From Heliocidaris erythrogramma (lineage: Eukaryota; Echinodermata; Echinoidea; Camarodonta; Echinometridae), in contig CM046863.1 of assembly GCA_025617745.1 (NCBI GenBank), positions 56,247,829 through 56,311,828 on the forward strand: 64,000 nt of DNA. The letters are read 5' to 3'. This document shows positions 11,160 through 23,311 of the stretch, piece after piece (the stretch's first letter is position 1; each line of letters starts with the position of its first letter). Below the pieces are notes generated by a model. It was given only the letters and a program-made list of their open reading frames with translations, searched no databases and was not told the DNA's origin. The translations under genes and the position numbers were made by a program.

Positions 11160-11295
11160 TATAATAGGAACAATGATAATAATGATAATAATATTAATAA
11201 TAATAACAATAATGATGATAATAATAATGATAATTATAATAATAATAATAATCATAATAATAATAATGATAATATTGATAGGAATTACGATAATA
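11160..11295. repeat. (ATA)n/(ATG)n microsatellite
   Basis: Imperfect AAT/ATG triplets. The Ile/Met-rich frame here is an artefact. Confidence 0.9.
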
Positions 11296-11440
11296 TAATG
11301 GCTATTTCTCTGGATTTTATTATAATTGTTATCATCATTGTTATGATTATTGAGTACGAAATGAATATCTTTACACTTGGCCGTCTTTCCCCTCCTCCCT
11401 ATCCGAAATACGGATTGACGCCATATTTTCTGAAGTTATA

Positions 11441-11811
11441 ACCTTTTTTCATTTTCGGAAATACGAACCCTTTTTTGATTTTCAGAAATACGAACCCTTT
11501 TTCATTTTCGGAAATACGAACCCTATTTCATTTTCGGAAATACGAACCCTTTTTCATTTTCGGAAATACGAACCCTTTTTCATTTTCGGAAATACGAACC
11601 CTATTTCATTTTCGGAAATACGAACCCTTTTTCATTTTAGGAAATACGAACCTCATTTCATTTTCGGAAATACGAACCTTCGGAATTATGAACCCTATTT
11701 CATTTTCGGAAAAAAGAACCTTCGGAAAAACGAACCTTCGGAAAACGAACCTTCGGAGTAACGAACCTTCGGAATAACGAACCTTCGGAAATACGAACCT
11801 TCGGAAAAACG
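11441..11811 (-). repeat. Minisatellite array, right (inverted copy of the 7346-7647 family)
   Basis: About a dozen 26-27 bp units with core CATTTTCGGAAATACGAACC on the plus strand, then 14-15 bp units (ACGAACCTTCGGAATA) at the outer right edge from about 11715. This mirrors the left array 4 kb away. Confidence 0.93.
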
Positions 11812-13381
11812 ACATGTAACCAGCTGGATTACTGGTGCGCCACAACGCACAGTTGGTCATCAAAAACTCTAGGCATAGGCTAAATTCCATGTTTTTAATG
11901 AATAAGTGCACTGTTAGTTTACTACTCGGCTAGATTAATTTCCCAGGTCAACATAGCGATGCTGCAGCTTGTCGACCCAATTTGCTTTGAGGAGCGGTCT
12001 AATCAACACGCATCTACAAAAATTTAATTTAATTTAATTTGCATATGATTGTGTACAACCTCCTTTGTAGTTTAACATCTAGAAATTGTTCATGAATATT
12101 CAACATAAGCGTCGTCAGTTGGCTTCTTATATACACCGATCAGCTGCGTCGCCTCTGCCATGTCTGCTGCCGCCCCCTTTGATTTGCATGTGAATGCGGA
12201 TAACTTGCAATTTATTCCAATATATTGGAATCGCCCTGTGCTTCTTGTTTGTTTTTTACAGACGTGTATCACCGACCTATAACGTCACCATCCGATGTTG
12301 TGATAGTTTTCTCAATCTTTATGAATATTCATATCAATCACTGCCAGTGTTCTTTAATCAGCCGCACATTTTGATTCGCATGTTTTCTTCTGCGTCACGA
12401 CTGTATGATCCAGAAGTCTTGTTGGAAGTACGCCAACTCTTACATTAAACACGTCAGATAGAAATCTAGATGCTATTCAAGAATTTAAGAAGAAAAATAT
12501 GAGTGTATACTTACTTTCAAATTGTCTTGTCTTGACAGGTGTAAAAATCAAAATGTCCACTTTATACTTTCTGATCCAATGCAAATTTGTTTCAGAGGAT
12601 GATGGTCATACTGCGGCCAATGTTCCAGGATAGTATGAAAAATAGCTGTGCTGCAAAACGAAGTGACAAAAGATTTAGTTGCACATCCGACTGGAAGTTC
12701 CACTTACACAACTAAGTTCCAGAATTAGTTTATTTCAAAGGGCATATAGGTAAAAGGCAAACGTGCATTTAAATCCCACGTTCTCTGTCTGCATATAGAG
12801 AAGGCTTTTGTTTTTTGCTTCGGTGAATTGCAGTGCTGTATGAAGAAATGACGAATAGTTTCCTGATCCGTATAAAATTGATGATTCCAGTGTCATATAT
12901 AAAACTATATTCCTCCCAAGGAGAGTATACAGTATATGCTTTTTATTGTCTTCGTGGAAAAGAAATTTAATCAGGAATACATTAAGATCAGTTCGAATAT
13001 CTAATAGATAACTGCCTAATTCTTTAAAAACTCAAATTCTGCACTCTCAAAGCTCTCACTGGTCTGCGATTAAATCTAGTATCCAGAGCTCCTGATGTGT
13101 ATCTGTCGCCCCTCCAAATGAAAACTAAATTTCAAATTGACTCCAAAAGGCAAGAGCATATTTTGGATCGGTTTGTTCCGCTTCTAGTACTAACCCAACA
13201 AAAAATTATGAAGAGACCATGAAATTCCTTTGTGCTTTTTAACTTTTAACTTCGATGACGTGCATTAAATGTAAACAGGCATTAGAAGAGAGCAAGGAAA
13301 AGGAATGCAGTGTATTGCTCTGTATCTTCTGTACAGAAAGTACCACTTCTACTACCAACGCCGGAAACACTACCATCACCA

Positions 13382-15829
13382 TTGGTAAAAAAGATAACGA
13401 AGGAATCTTAATGTATAAAATACAGGTCGTTTAAGAGGTTTAATGAAAATGGATTTAAGCGAGATTTATGCAATATGGATTGCAGCTTTTGGGGTCAAAA
13501 AAATGATATTCATGTTCTATGGGGAAAAGATCTTCATTAAATATTTTTGATATAATACCTTTAAAGACACGTATAATTAAAGAAAAAACATACGCCTTGA
13601 ATTACAAGTGATATACGGGATATTATGATACAGCGAGATCAGAAGTTGAAGAAATTCATGCAATCAAATGCTGAGGCTGATTGGGTCATGTATAAAAAAA
13701 ACTTAGAAATTAAGTTAATAGATTACTTAAGTCTAGTAAAAAGCAATATTTTCATAAAAGAATTTTCGATTGTAAAAATAATAATAGTGAATTATGGAAA
13801 TGTATTAAAAAAATACTACCTGCTAAAGATAAATCTTCTTCAAATAAAGTTGTAGTCGAGGGAAATGAATTTGATGACCGGGTGTATATTGCAAACCATT
13901 TTAATGATTATTTCATATCAGTCACTAAGGACTTGACTGCTGATAGTAGTGAAATCTCTGGAAGTCAGTTTTTGGCTCATCATAATTTATCTCAAGAAAA
14001 TGTAACTTTCAATTTACCCATTGTAAATGCTGTTGTTGTTGTAAACGTCATAAAGAGTTTAAACACAAATGCTTCTTGTGGCCTTGATGGCATAAGTTGT
14101 AAAATACTTAAACTATGTGGTCAAACTGTGATTCCCTCACTTGTGGTTTTGATAAATAAGTCTTTTTCATATTGTTGCTTCCTCGTGAATGGAAGGAAGT
14201 TAAAGTTTTACCTCTTCATAAAAAATTAATTTTGAAGAATTTTCGATCTATCTCTGTGTTAAGTGTATTTTCTAAGATAATAGAAAAGATTATAAACATG
14301 GAACTGTATTCGTTCTTGAATGATACTGATATTTTATCTGAAAACCAATTCGGATTTAGGAAAATATATTCAACTGAAACTGCCTTGGTCTGTATGGTTA
14401 ACGATTGGTTTACAAGTATTAATAATGGGAAAATGGTTGGTGTTATTTTCATAGATCTCAAAAAAGCGTTTGACTTGGTAGACTTAGATTTGTTATTATG
14501 TAAGTTGAAATATTTATTTATTTACCAATTTTACCAATTCATTGCAGACAGTTACATATTATATATCACGGTTTTTCCTCAGATGCCATCAAGTGGTTTC
14601 ACTCTTATTTATTCAAAGCGTGTTAGTGTAGACGGGGCATTGTCTGACAGTAAAACAATTTGTAAAGGTGTCCCACAGGGATCTATCTTGGGCCCAAATT
14701 TATTTTCCATATTTTATAAGTAATATGCCTATGGTACTGAAACACTCTAAACTTGTTTTGTACGCGGATGATACATCGATATATGCGGAAGGTACAACTT
14801 TATCTGAATTACAAAGCAAATTAGAAGAAGATTTTTAAAATGTTGACTTGTTAGAAAGAAACCACATGATGATAAATTCTGAAAAAGCAAAATGCATAAT
14901 AATTGGTACACGAACAGGACTATGGCAATCTGTGCAGTCTAATGAAACCCCTTTTAACATGATTTGTGATAACCATGAGAAGCAAGTTTTATCCTTTGAA
15001 TGTTTGGGAGTAATGATAGATAATGAGCTCTCGTGGAAGGAACATGTATTCAAAGTATCTGGTAAAGGAAGCAGGAAACTTGGTGTAATAAGAAGAATAA
15101 AAGGGTGTGTTAATGAAAATACATCCCTCACCTTGTATAATGCTATGGTTATGCCTATCCTAGATTATTGTTGTACTGTTTGGGGGAGATATTCAAGGAA
15201 GACACTGAGAGATTAATCAAATTGCAGAAAAGGGCAGCTAGGATAAGTTTAAAAGCAGATTTTATTACTCCTTCTGATACGTTATTCTCTTCTTTAGGCT
15301 GGACGCATTTTGTACATAATATAGAGTTCGTTTTTTCAGATATATATTACTGTTTAAATGCATGAAAGGTATTGCCCCCTCATGTTTGTCGAAGTTATTT
15401 GGTTTTAGGAAAGACCTTCATACACATGGAACTAGATCATTGTCCCCAAAATAAGTTACGTTATCCCAAATGTAATACAGAATCCTTCAAACATTCTTTT
15501 CACTATTTAGCAGTCTCACTTTGGAACCATCTCTTGCATCCTTCCGTCAATATTTCCATAATAATCTTTAATTGCCTTCCTTATAATTCAATTTGTTTAT
15601 CAACTGCGTTTGTAATTTTAGCAAACATGTGTTATGTCATTGCTGAATAAGATTTTTAAAATTCATTTATGTTTTTAGTTTATTACACATAATGATATTG
15701 ATTAAATATTCATGTATGATGCTCGCATTTTATTTCTATTGTGTACAAGACCACAAGGAGGAGCAGCATTTGTTGATTTGGTTCCCTGGTTAAATATTGT
15801 GAATAAATAAATAATTAAATTGCGAATAA
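13382..15829 (+). mobile_element. Degenerate CR1-like LINE inserted into duplication copy A
   Basis: Decayed RT motifs are spread over several frames: SVLSVFSKIIEK, ENQFGFRKIYSTETA, GVIFIDLKKAFDLVD, GVPQGSILGPN and YADD at 14761-14772 in another frame. The 3' end has an AATAAATAAATAATT-type tail. ATCACCA occurs at both borders (13375-13381 and 15830-15836), a plausible target duplication. Duplication copy B has no LINE at the matching point near 29.05 kb. A short extra segment around 14506-14577 interrupts the RT. The element is dead. Confidence 0.85.
13882..15365 (+). pseudogene. Fragmented LINE reverse transcriptase
   Basis: The RT reads in pieces: 13882-14229 (thumb-side N-terminal RT region, ASCGLDGISCKILK), 14172-14723 (palm motifs to PQGSILGP), then a frame change before YADD, and 14848-15365 (C-terminal region with LGVMIDNELSWKEHV and NAMVMPILDYCCTVWG). 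Several stops and frame changes rule out a functional enzyme. Confidence 0.87.
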
Positions 15830-15939
15830 ATCACCACTATAATACGCGGTCACCACGACTCCTACTAAAAATAGTGTTATCTATGCTACTACCACTTATG
15901 CCACATTAACTAATGCAACTATAAGTGTTACTACAGCTG

Positions 15940-16310
15940 CTTCTACTAGTTCTACAACAAAAGCAACAACTATTACATCTACTACCACTACTACTACTAC
16001 TACTACTACCACTTATACCACTACTACTTCTTGTTATTCTACTACTATTACTACTTCTACATCAACAACAACAGCAGCAGCTACTACTACAATACTAACT
16101 GCTACTATTACTAATACTGCTACTATTACTAATACTGCTACTACTACTACTACTAATACTAATACTTCTATACTGCTACTCCTATCACTGCTATTACTAC
16201 CACTACTACTACTACTATTACTCCAACTAATGTTTCTACTTCTTGAGCTGCTGCTGCTACAACTACTACTTCTACAACTATTAGTTTTACTACTACAACT
16301 GCAACTACTG
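15940..16310 (+). repeat. (ACT)n microsatellite
   Basis: Interrupted ACT/GCT triplets, the counterpart of the longer tract at 29160-29990. Confidence 0.95.
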
Positions 16311-17419
16311 CGGCAGATAGGACATTCGATGTTCCTTTACTCCATGCATCTCTTCATAATTTGTAAATCATAGTTTTCTTTTCCATTTTGCATGGTTTCA
16401 TTTCGCAACAGCACAGAAACGTTTTCCTTTGGTCTCATTTCATTTTGACTGCAAGCATGTTTTGACAGGTGTTGTTGTTGTGTTGGTCTTTTTTTCTTTT
16501 TACAATTCCAGTATGGACTAGTGATGTATATCTCCTTTCAATTCAATAAAGGTCTGTTAAACACGATTAACAGTAAACAGGCTGAACTGTACGTGCTTTA
16601 CAGCAAGCGAATTTCATTTAATGTTTTTTTCTTCTTTTTTCAGTTTTTAATATCGGTTATTCATAATATTATTGAATATTTTACATGGTAATGTGCTTTA
16701 TATTGTATATACACTCATTGAAATGTTGATTTATGATTCATGTATTTTCATTTTATGGAATCAAAATATAGATCACTGCACAAGAAAAATGGAAAGTTGC
16801 CTAGTGCAAATTCAACGTATCATTTTAATGTAATATATAATTTAATTCCATTTTAGATTGGGTTACTGATTTTGTTTCGTTTTTGTTTTCGCTCTATTTT
16901 GTATTGACAAGTTTTGTTAAGTTATGTTGTTATTTGTAGCTCAGCTTGTTAGATTTTGTTTTGATTTTGGTTTGTGATATTTATATCGATAGAAAAATAG
17001 ATTATGAACAAAATTTATGTTGATCCAAAGTGTTATTTAATAGAGATCCTATTGTCGTCAATGACTCACTGCCTGATAGAAACTCCGTACTATTAATCAA
17101 ATATGTGCAGTCCATTGTTGTATTTTAGCAGACCTTTTGAAGTGTATACTATATCCTTCAGACTAATAAAATGTAAACCTCTTACACTAATCATACTCAC
17201 AAAAGCTTACAGTCACCTTAACCACAGTAATATCATGGTTTGTTCCCCTTCTGCATGGTAAAAACCAAACAAAAGGCAACATATCTTATGATAAATCAAC
17301 CGTGAATTGCTTTTAACCTGCATTCCTATTTTAATTCAGTACACATGTATTTGAAATTGGGAAGGGAATATACCAGGGATAAAACATGCCATGTATTTCC
17401 TGCTATTGAACTTCTATCC

Positions 17420-17566
17420 AATAACTATACTGGTACTACCGCCACTACAACTGCTACTACTAATACTTTTACTACTACTACTACTACTTCTACTACTACT
17501 ACTTCTACTACTACTACTACTACTACTTCTACTACTACTACTACTACTACTACTACGACTACTATA
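17420..17566 (+). repeat. (ACT)n microsatellite
   Basis: Mostly pure ACT triplets with occasional TCT. The Thr-, Leu- and Val-rich frames on both strands are artefacts. Confidence 0.95.
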
Positions 17567-19399
17567 TTTATGTGGTACAAATCATGCAAACCTGCCGTTC
17601 GCCTGTATAAGCGATGGACCTGGTACAATTGCAACTTTCTCATTATTATTTTTATGTTTATACTCTGTCAAATGATTTCCTTTTCTTTGTCAAACCATGT
17701 TGGACTGATGTTTCTTACTTGTGTATTGTATTCTACATTTCCTGAATAAAGAAATGATATCAACAGAACTACTTATACTGCTACTACTACTATTTCGACT
17801 GTAATCGCACCCAAAATCGTTCATACTCAAAATAATTAAATCAAATTGTAAACTATTCGTACTCTCTAAATTTGGTATTATTTTTGGTATTATTGGAGGG
17901 TTTGTTCCTCTTCTGGAAAAAAAAGGAAGCATATTCATGAGCGACCGAAATTTTCTCTTCTGCATGATAAGCTTTTAGCTTGATGACGTGTCAACATTTG
18001 TTTGAAGTAACTGCCATTTTAACAAAATACAACATGAATTTAACGTGCCCCTTCTTTACTCTGTTGTACTGCATACATTTCTATCACATGCATGAATACT
18101 TCTAAAGGCTCGCTCAGATATGAAGGGGTAAACAGCCTATTCAAAAAAAAAAATATTAAGCGTACTGCGCTTCACGTTCGTGTATATTAAAACAGGGAGG
18201 TAAGTGAGTACGCATAGGACCTTCGGTGCTACATGCATCCCTACTTGACATTCATTAAATACACAAAAAACCCGCAGCAGTTTTTGAGGGCGGTTTGCCG
18301 TTTTATATGTGAACGAGCCTAAAGACTATAACTACCGCAGTTAATACTGCTCTTATATTCGTATACAAAACATTTACACTCCAAGAAATTCAACCAACTT
18401 GGATCTCTTGGGGACACTCCATTATTTTTTTTTAAATGATACAATGATATTATTGGATTATTGGATGGTTTGTTCCGCTTCTGATAGAAACCCAACAAAG
18501 GGAAACATATTTTATGATAAAGCGTCCCTGAATTTTCTTTTATCTGGGTTAACCTTTAACTTTGATGACGTACTTTAATCAGTAAACATGTTTTGACTTT
18601 GGGAAGGAAATACAACATGAATTATACATGCCATGTACATACCAACTTATACAACAACAATACTACTACTACCACCACCCATCACCATCACAACTCCTTC
18701 AATCCCCATCGCTACTACTGTTGGTTTATCGTATCAGCTAAAGCATTGTATGCCGTTCAATACTTTATACATGATGTACAACTCCTTGATACTTCCTTAT
18801 ATTTTTTATTGTTATAGCTTATGGACAGACTCAAGGTATATAAACCTGCTGATGAAGTGCTTCTTTTGCAAAAGAAAGCAATTCGTGTTTGTACGAATGC
18901 TGGTTATCGTGAACATTCGGACCCTCAATTTGCGAAGTTTAAACACTCAAAGTTACTTATATAAACTTTATACAAAAGGCAGTGTTTTATGTCCCGTTGA
19001 ATAACATTTGGTTGCTTTTCTAATTCCCAATCTTATTAAATTTAAATAAAGATATCCATGCACTACCACTTGCTGTGCATACTAAGCCATCCGTATCTTG
19101 CTTCAGAAAGACACAAGTTAGTACTTTATAATAAATGACTGATGCAAACTTCTTTATGTTTATATGATTAAATCGTTAGATATTTCATACTGACCTTTCA
19201 ACCATTTATATTTGTATCATAGTTTTGTTAATAATCGTCTTCATGTTTACCATTATATTTTTTGTTGTTTAGTCTATTACCAAAAGATGTTTTCTAATGT
19301 TTAAAGGTACTTGACTCAATTAGCATTCACGCTATTTTCTGGTTCCTTTTATTATTCATTACTCTGTTCTCTCTAAATGTGTATACATTTTGTATTGTT

Positions 19400-19489
19400 A
19401 TTTTTTGGTGCGTGTGTTTGTTTGTTTGTTTGTTTGTTTTGTTTTTGTTTTTGTTTTATTTGTTTTTCATGTTGTTGTTGTTTTTGTGC

Positions 19490-19531
<42 letters not shown>

Positions 19532-19570
19532 GTTGTTGTTGTTGTTTTTTTTTTTTGGGGGGGGGGGGGT
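19400..19570 (+). repeat. GT/TTTTG-rich low-complexity tract ending in poly-G
   Basis: TTTG and TTTTG repeats followed by TTG triplets, poly-T and about 11 G. Cys/Phe-rich frames here are artefacts. Confidence 0.9.
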
Positions 19571-20370
19571 TCTTGGATAAATATATTTCAAGTTCAAATT
19601 CAACTTCATCCCACAAGGCAATCATAATTCCCACCGTTATAACAGCTGGTTGCTTTTCTGATTCCCACCCCTATTCAGATTGAATAAACATATCCATATA
19701 TCAATAATTTCTTGGTAGGCCTACTACAAAATTTCAATATGGCACGAAAAAGAGACATGATAACGAAGCTTTTCGACCCGCCTCATCAGGTTATCACGCA
19801 GGTATATAACAAATTACTTGAAATCAACTATATTACACTCGATGAGTGTGAATTTTCACAAACTTCACCCACAAATTGCTTATTGAGCTTTGGAAAGGTG
19901 AAGAAACTGATGTTGGGGTTCTTCGAAGTATTGTAACACCCCCCCCCCCCCCCCCCCACACACAACGCAATTTCTTGGTATTTTGCCACAAAACGTAGAA
20001 AATTCCCCCAAAATAAAGCGACTTTCGTTGATGTTGGTTTTACACACGATTTCAATAGCGCACGTTATGCATGCACCGGATGAATTGACCTACATAATGA
20101 TGAATTGATCAACTCTACTCAGTGACGTCATAGGAGGTCAACCCCGCTTCGATGTTTATCGGTCTGTTTGAGAAATCTGGCTCAATAAGGGCAATAATGA
20201 AGGGTACATTTTAAGCCAAAAAAAAATATTTGCTTAAATTGATGAAAACTTTATTTCAATATGATTATTATTTATTTACAAACCATATTCTTGCAATTGG
20301 GGGTCTGAAAAAAATCACCATATGAGCTCTTTAAGCAGTACACATGTATTTGAAATTGGGAAGGGAATAT

Positions 20371-20957
20371 GTGACCCGCCGCCTCAAAACCTACAATAAG
20401 TCGCACGGACCACAACGTAGCAAACAGCCCAAAATAGTAAATTTGCTTGGACCAGTCGATTTTCTGTTTTTGATAGAAATGGGTAGTTTCATTATCATTC
20501 TATCATGTCTAAAGTTTGTGAGTCGTAATTCGACTTAGAAAAATGTTTTGGGGGCATTTTAAAATGACTCCTTTTTTTCACCTGTCGAGCTAAAAAATCG
20601 AAATCGCAGAAATTTGTAATACTTTCATTCAATACCAAATTACTACTTTACCTCTAAAGGTATTACATTGACTTTTGGAGTGAGTAATGAATAGGTCCTC
20701 CTGGAACAGCGTGCCAAAAATCAGCCTAATCTGATAATCCCTTCATACCGGTTGCTATGGCCTTTTGAATATCCAGTTTTACTTGAGCGCACACAGAGAG
20801 CGAACTGATCCTAAATGTGATATTTAAAGGTGTTATCATTGAGTAAACTAGGCAAGCGATATACCATTGGAAAGCTGAGAATCTCTACTTTCAGAAAATG
20901 TATAAAACAAAAAAATAATTTTGGCGACTTATTGTAGGTTTTGAGGCGTTGGGTCAC
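20371..20957. mobile_element. MITE, GTGACC-ended family, copy 2
   Basis: It starts GTGACCCGCCGCCTCAAAAC and ends with the near complement TTGAGGCGTTGGGTCAC; the arms are about 34 bp. ATAT flanks both sides, and copy 1 of the duplication has the uninterrupted site GGGAATATACCAGG. The interior is related to 4979-5633. No transposase is present. Confidence 0.88.
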
Positions 20958-21230
20958 ATATACCAGGGATAAAAATATGCCATGTATTTCCTGCTATTGA
21001 ACTTCTTTACAATAACTATACTAGTACTACCGCCACTACACCTGCTACTACTAATTATGCTACTAATACTATTACTACTACTTCTACTGCTATAATTATA
21101 TTTATATCCTAATCACAAAACTTCTTATTTTGTTAGTGGTCAAAACACGGTCACATGACCAAATATATTTCTACCATCAAAATGATGGTAGGGAAATACT
21201 AGCTAATTTGCATACAAAGTGCCTGAAACT

Positions 21231-21291
21231 CCTCCTAATTTGCATAAAATGTGCCCAAAATTTTTTTGGGCACATTTTATGCAAATGAGGT
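21231..21291. repeat. Hairpin with octamer-like ends
   Basis: TTTGCATAAAATGTGCCC and its exact complement GGGCACATTTTATGCAAA face each other around an A/T run. ATTTGCAT/ATGCAAAT octamer cores lie in the arms. Confidence 0.88.
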
Positions 21292-21497
21292 TACTCAGCT
21301 GCTTTCTAACAGTGGCACACGCGAAGCCTCCCGATGGTTCGGCTACCCCCGGCCCCCGGCTATGTAACACTGCAGTGTCCGCTCGTTCAGCTGAAAAGTC
21401 GTATTGAAGAATTTGGCGCACAAACGGAAGCAACTTTTTTTGTGTGTACGACGTGTGTGTGAGGTCGAGAGGTAAGATTTGTTTACAAACAGACAAG

Positions 21498-21827
21498 ATG
21501 GCTGCGTCCAGTGCACTCGGAAATGCATCGAGATTTAAACTTATTGAAAATGAGGACATTGAAGAATTCATCAACTCTGTGGGTAGTACGAATACGAGAA
21601 AAACTGTAAGGTATGGTTTAGCAATATTCAGGGAGTTCTGTGACACGATTGGTGTGAATTTTGATGATCTAGACAGTGTAGAAATTGCCGAACTCGATTC
21701 AATCCTTTCTCGATTCTATGCCGGGGCACGTAATAAGTCGGGACAAGATTACAGTGTAAAATCAATGCACACGTTGAAATTTGCTCTACAAAAGCATTTC
21801 ACGTCAACAAGAAGGATTAGGATATAA
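21498..21827 (+). pseudogene. Truncated Crypton/DUF3504-like tyrosine recombinase N-terminal domain
   Basis: The frame starts at an ATG in good context (AAGATGGCT) and encodes 109 residues. The region STNTRKTVRYGLAIFREFC, then LDSILSRFYAGARNKSG and SVKSMHTLKFALQKHF, follows the pattern of the SAM-like N-terminal region of Crypton-type tyrosine recombinases and their domesticated relatives (threonine-rich start, RFYAxxRxxxGxxY, SLxxLxxALxxH). The catalytic Arg/His/Tyr domain is absent, because the frame stops just as the palindrome at 21831 begins. It is either a broken transposon gene or a minimal DNA-binding remnant. Confidence 0.6.
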
Positions 21828-21830
21828 ATC

Positions 21831-21999
21831 AAATATCCCATACATTTTGTTCGACACTCTGGTTAAAATTATACATTCTCGGAAACGGTGGTATAGTACA
21901 TTTTTCTTTCGGGGCTACGCCCCTCAAGAAAAATGTACTATACCACCGCCTCCTCGAATGTATAATTTTAACCAGAGTCTCTCACTGCATGGGATATTT
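21831..21999. repeat. Large imperfect palindrome (fold-back insertion)
   Basis: ATCCCATAC... and CTCTGGTTAAAATTATACAT on the left pair with ATGTATAATTTTAACCAGAG and GCATGGGAT on the right. The centre is GGGGCTACGCCCC. It truncates the recombinase frame and was probably inserted into it. Confidence 0.85.
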
Positions 22000-22699
22000 G
22001 TATAGTATATAATATTTATGTGGTACAAATCATGCAAACCTGCCATCCGTCTGTATAAGCGATGGACCTGCTACATTTACTTTCTCACTATTATTTTTTA
22101 TGTTAATACTCTGTCAAATGATTTCCTTTTCTTTGTCAAACCATGTTGAAATGATAATGTTATTTACTTGTGTATTGTATTCTACTTTTCCTGAATAAAG
22201 AAATGACATCAACAAAACTACTTCTCCTGCTACTACTACTGCTACATTCGACTGTAATCGTACCCAAAATCGTCCATACTCAAAATAATCAAATCAACTT
22301 GTAATCTCTTGGTACTCTCTTATGAAAATTCGCAATTTTCGACACAGTGGTATTACTGGAGGGTTTGTTCCTCTTCTGTTGTTTTTGTGCTTTTTTTTTT
22401 TTTTTTTTTTTTGAGGGGGGGGGGGGGGGGTTCTTGGATAAATATATTTCAAGTTCAAATTTAACTTCATCCCACAAGGCAATCATAATTCCCACCGTTA
22501 TAACAGTTGGTTGCTTTTCTGATTCCCACCCCTATTCAGATTAAATAAACATATCCATATATCAATAATTTCTTGGTAGGCCTACTACAAAATTTCAATA
22601 TGCGCGAAAAAGAGACATGATAACGAAGCTTTTCGACCGGCACTCATCAGGTTATCACGCAGGTTTATAACAGATTACTTGAAATCAACTATATTATAC

Positions 22700-23057
22700 T
22701 CAATGAGTCCGGACGCAACCCAGGCGCCGCAAAGCTTGGACGAACTCCTTTTGTCTGCACAGAAGGGGTTCGTGCAATTGAATGTAGGCGGCTTCCAGAA
22801 AGCGTAAATGCGCTGCGCTTCTGGCCCGGGACATAATTGAGAAATGATCGTCGGCATAGCTTTGAGAAGTACGGCCCACGTACCTGGCATCGCACCGGCA
22901 CTGAAATTGGTAAATAACATCACTCAAGTGGGGGGTGGGTATACATCATTGTTAGTTGACGGTAGCATCCTGTTTGTAGAAAACACAATGCGTGTCGAAA
23001 CCGCGTAATAGCAACGTGACACTGCGTGTTTGATCTGACTGGCGTATTTGTCAGATA
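22700..23057 (-). pseudogene. Penelope-like element fragment: linker plus GIY-YIG endonuclease
   Basis: Minus-strand reading gives SDKYASQIKHAVSRCYYAV and STNRMLPSTNNDV, then after a one-base frame change VIYQFQCRCDARYVGRT. The latter holds the VIY and YVG elements and following Arg of a GIY-YIG nuclease. HFSIMSRARSAAHLRFLEA and CRQKEFVQ follow. A piece is missing between YVGRTSQ and the later helix. GIY-YIG nucleases at the C terminus of Penelope-like retroelements nick target DNA. This copy is decayed. Confidence 0.75.
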
Positions 23058-23190
23058 CCATTCTCCTTAACAATGGTTACCCTGAGCATGTTATATCTCG
23101 CACCATAACACGGACGCTGGAGGCAAAATCCAAATCTGACACCAGATTTGGACCTGCCAAATGCCCCGTGTATCTCAACTACCCTGGATT
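23045..23190 (+). pseudogene. Penelope-like element fragment upstream of GIY-YIG, inverted relative to its neighbour
   Basis: LLNNGYPEHVISRTITRTLE followed by FGPAKCPVYLNYPG matches the segment normally found between RT and GIY-YIG in Penelope-like elements. It lies head to head with the minus-strand fragment, the junction being near GTCAGATAC at 23050. Confidence 0.6.
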
Positions 23191-23311
23191 TAATGTATGG
23201 GTTCTTTACTTCACAATAACAAGTTCTACTACTACCGCTACTGCATCTACTGCTAATTTTTCCCTAATACTACTTTTACTGCTACAATGGACTGCTTTGT
23301 GTTAACTGCAT

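Larger units (their letters stand above)
11858..17330. repeat. Segmental duplication, copy A (interrupted by a LINE)
   Basis: Homology to 27428-31036 runs from CATCAAAAA near 11858 through the (ACT)n tract at 15.9-16.3 kb to the GTGAATTGCTTTTA segment near 17310. The pairing is broken only by the LINE at 13382-15829 and by differences in (ACT)n length. Matching landmarks include GGAGCGGTC.AATCAACA.G (12 kb vs 27.57 kb), CTTGTCTTGACAGGTGTAAA (12.5 vs 28.1 kb) and GATGTTCCTTT.CCCCATGCA-type sequence (16.33 vs 30.0 kb). Confidence 0.88.
17337..19860. repeat. Local duplication, copy 1 (partner 20337-22705)
   Basis: Two blocks match the partner: 17337-17916 against 20337-22378 (after removing two insertions) and 19554-19860 against 22412-22705. 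The section 17917-19500 is missing from the partner. This copy retains the empty sites of both partner insertions: GGAATATACCAGG near 17367 and ACTATATTTATGTGG near 17563. Confidence 0.85.
21106..22011 (+). mobile_element. 906-bp insertion with Crypton-like recombinase fragment and terminal hairpin
   Basis: ATATTTAT occurs at both borders (21098-21105 and 22012-22019) but only once at the matching point of copy 1, so this is an insertion with a probable 8-bp target duplication. It contains a hairpin at 21231-21291, an open frame with a recombinase-like N-terminal domain, and a large palindrome at its right end. Terminal repeats are not obvious, so the element class is uncertain. Confidence 0.7.
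20337..22705. repeat. Local duplication, copy 2, carrying two insertions
   Basis: This is the partner of 17337-19860. It carries a 587-bp MITE and a 906-bp element, each inserted at a site that is uninterrupted in copy 1. The 3' block (22430-22700) matches 19572-19850 almost base for base, including ACCGTTATAACAG.TGGTTGC. Confidence 0.85.

Noticed and set aside
17345..17749. Thr-, Leu- and Val-rich open frames on both strands
   Set aside because: Microsatellite translation; no conserved flanking protein.
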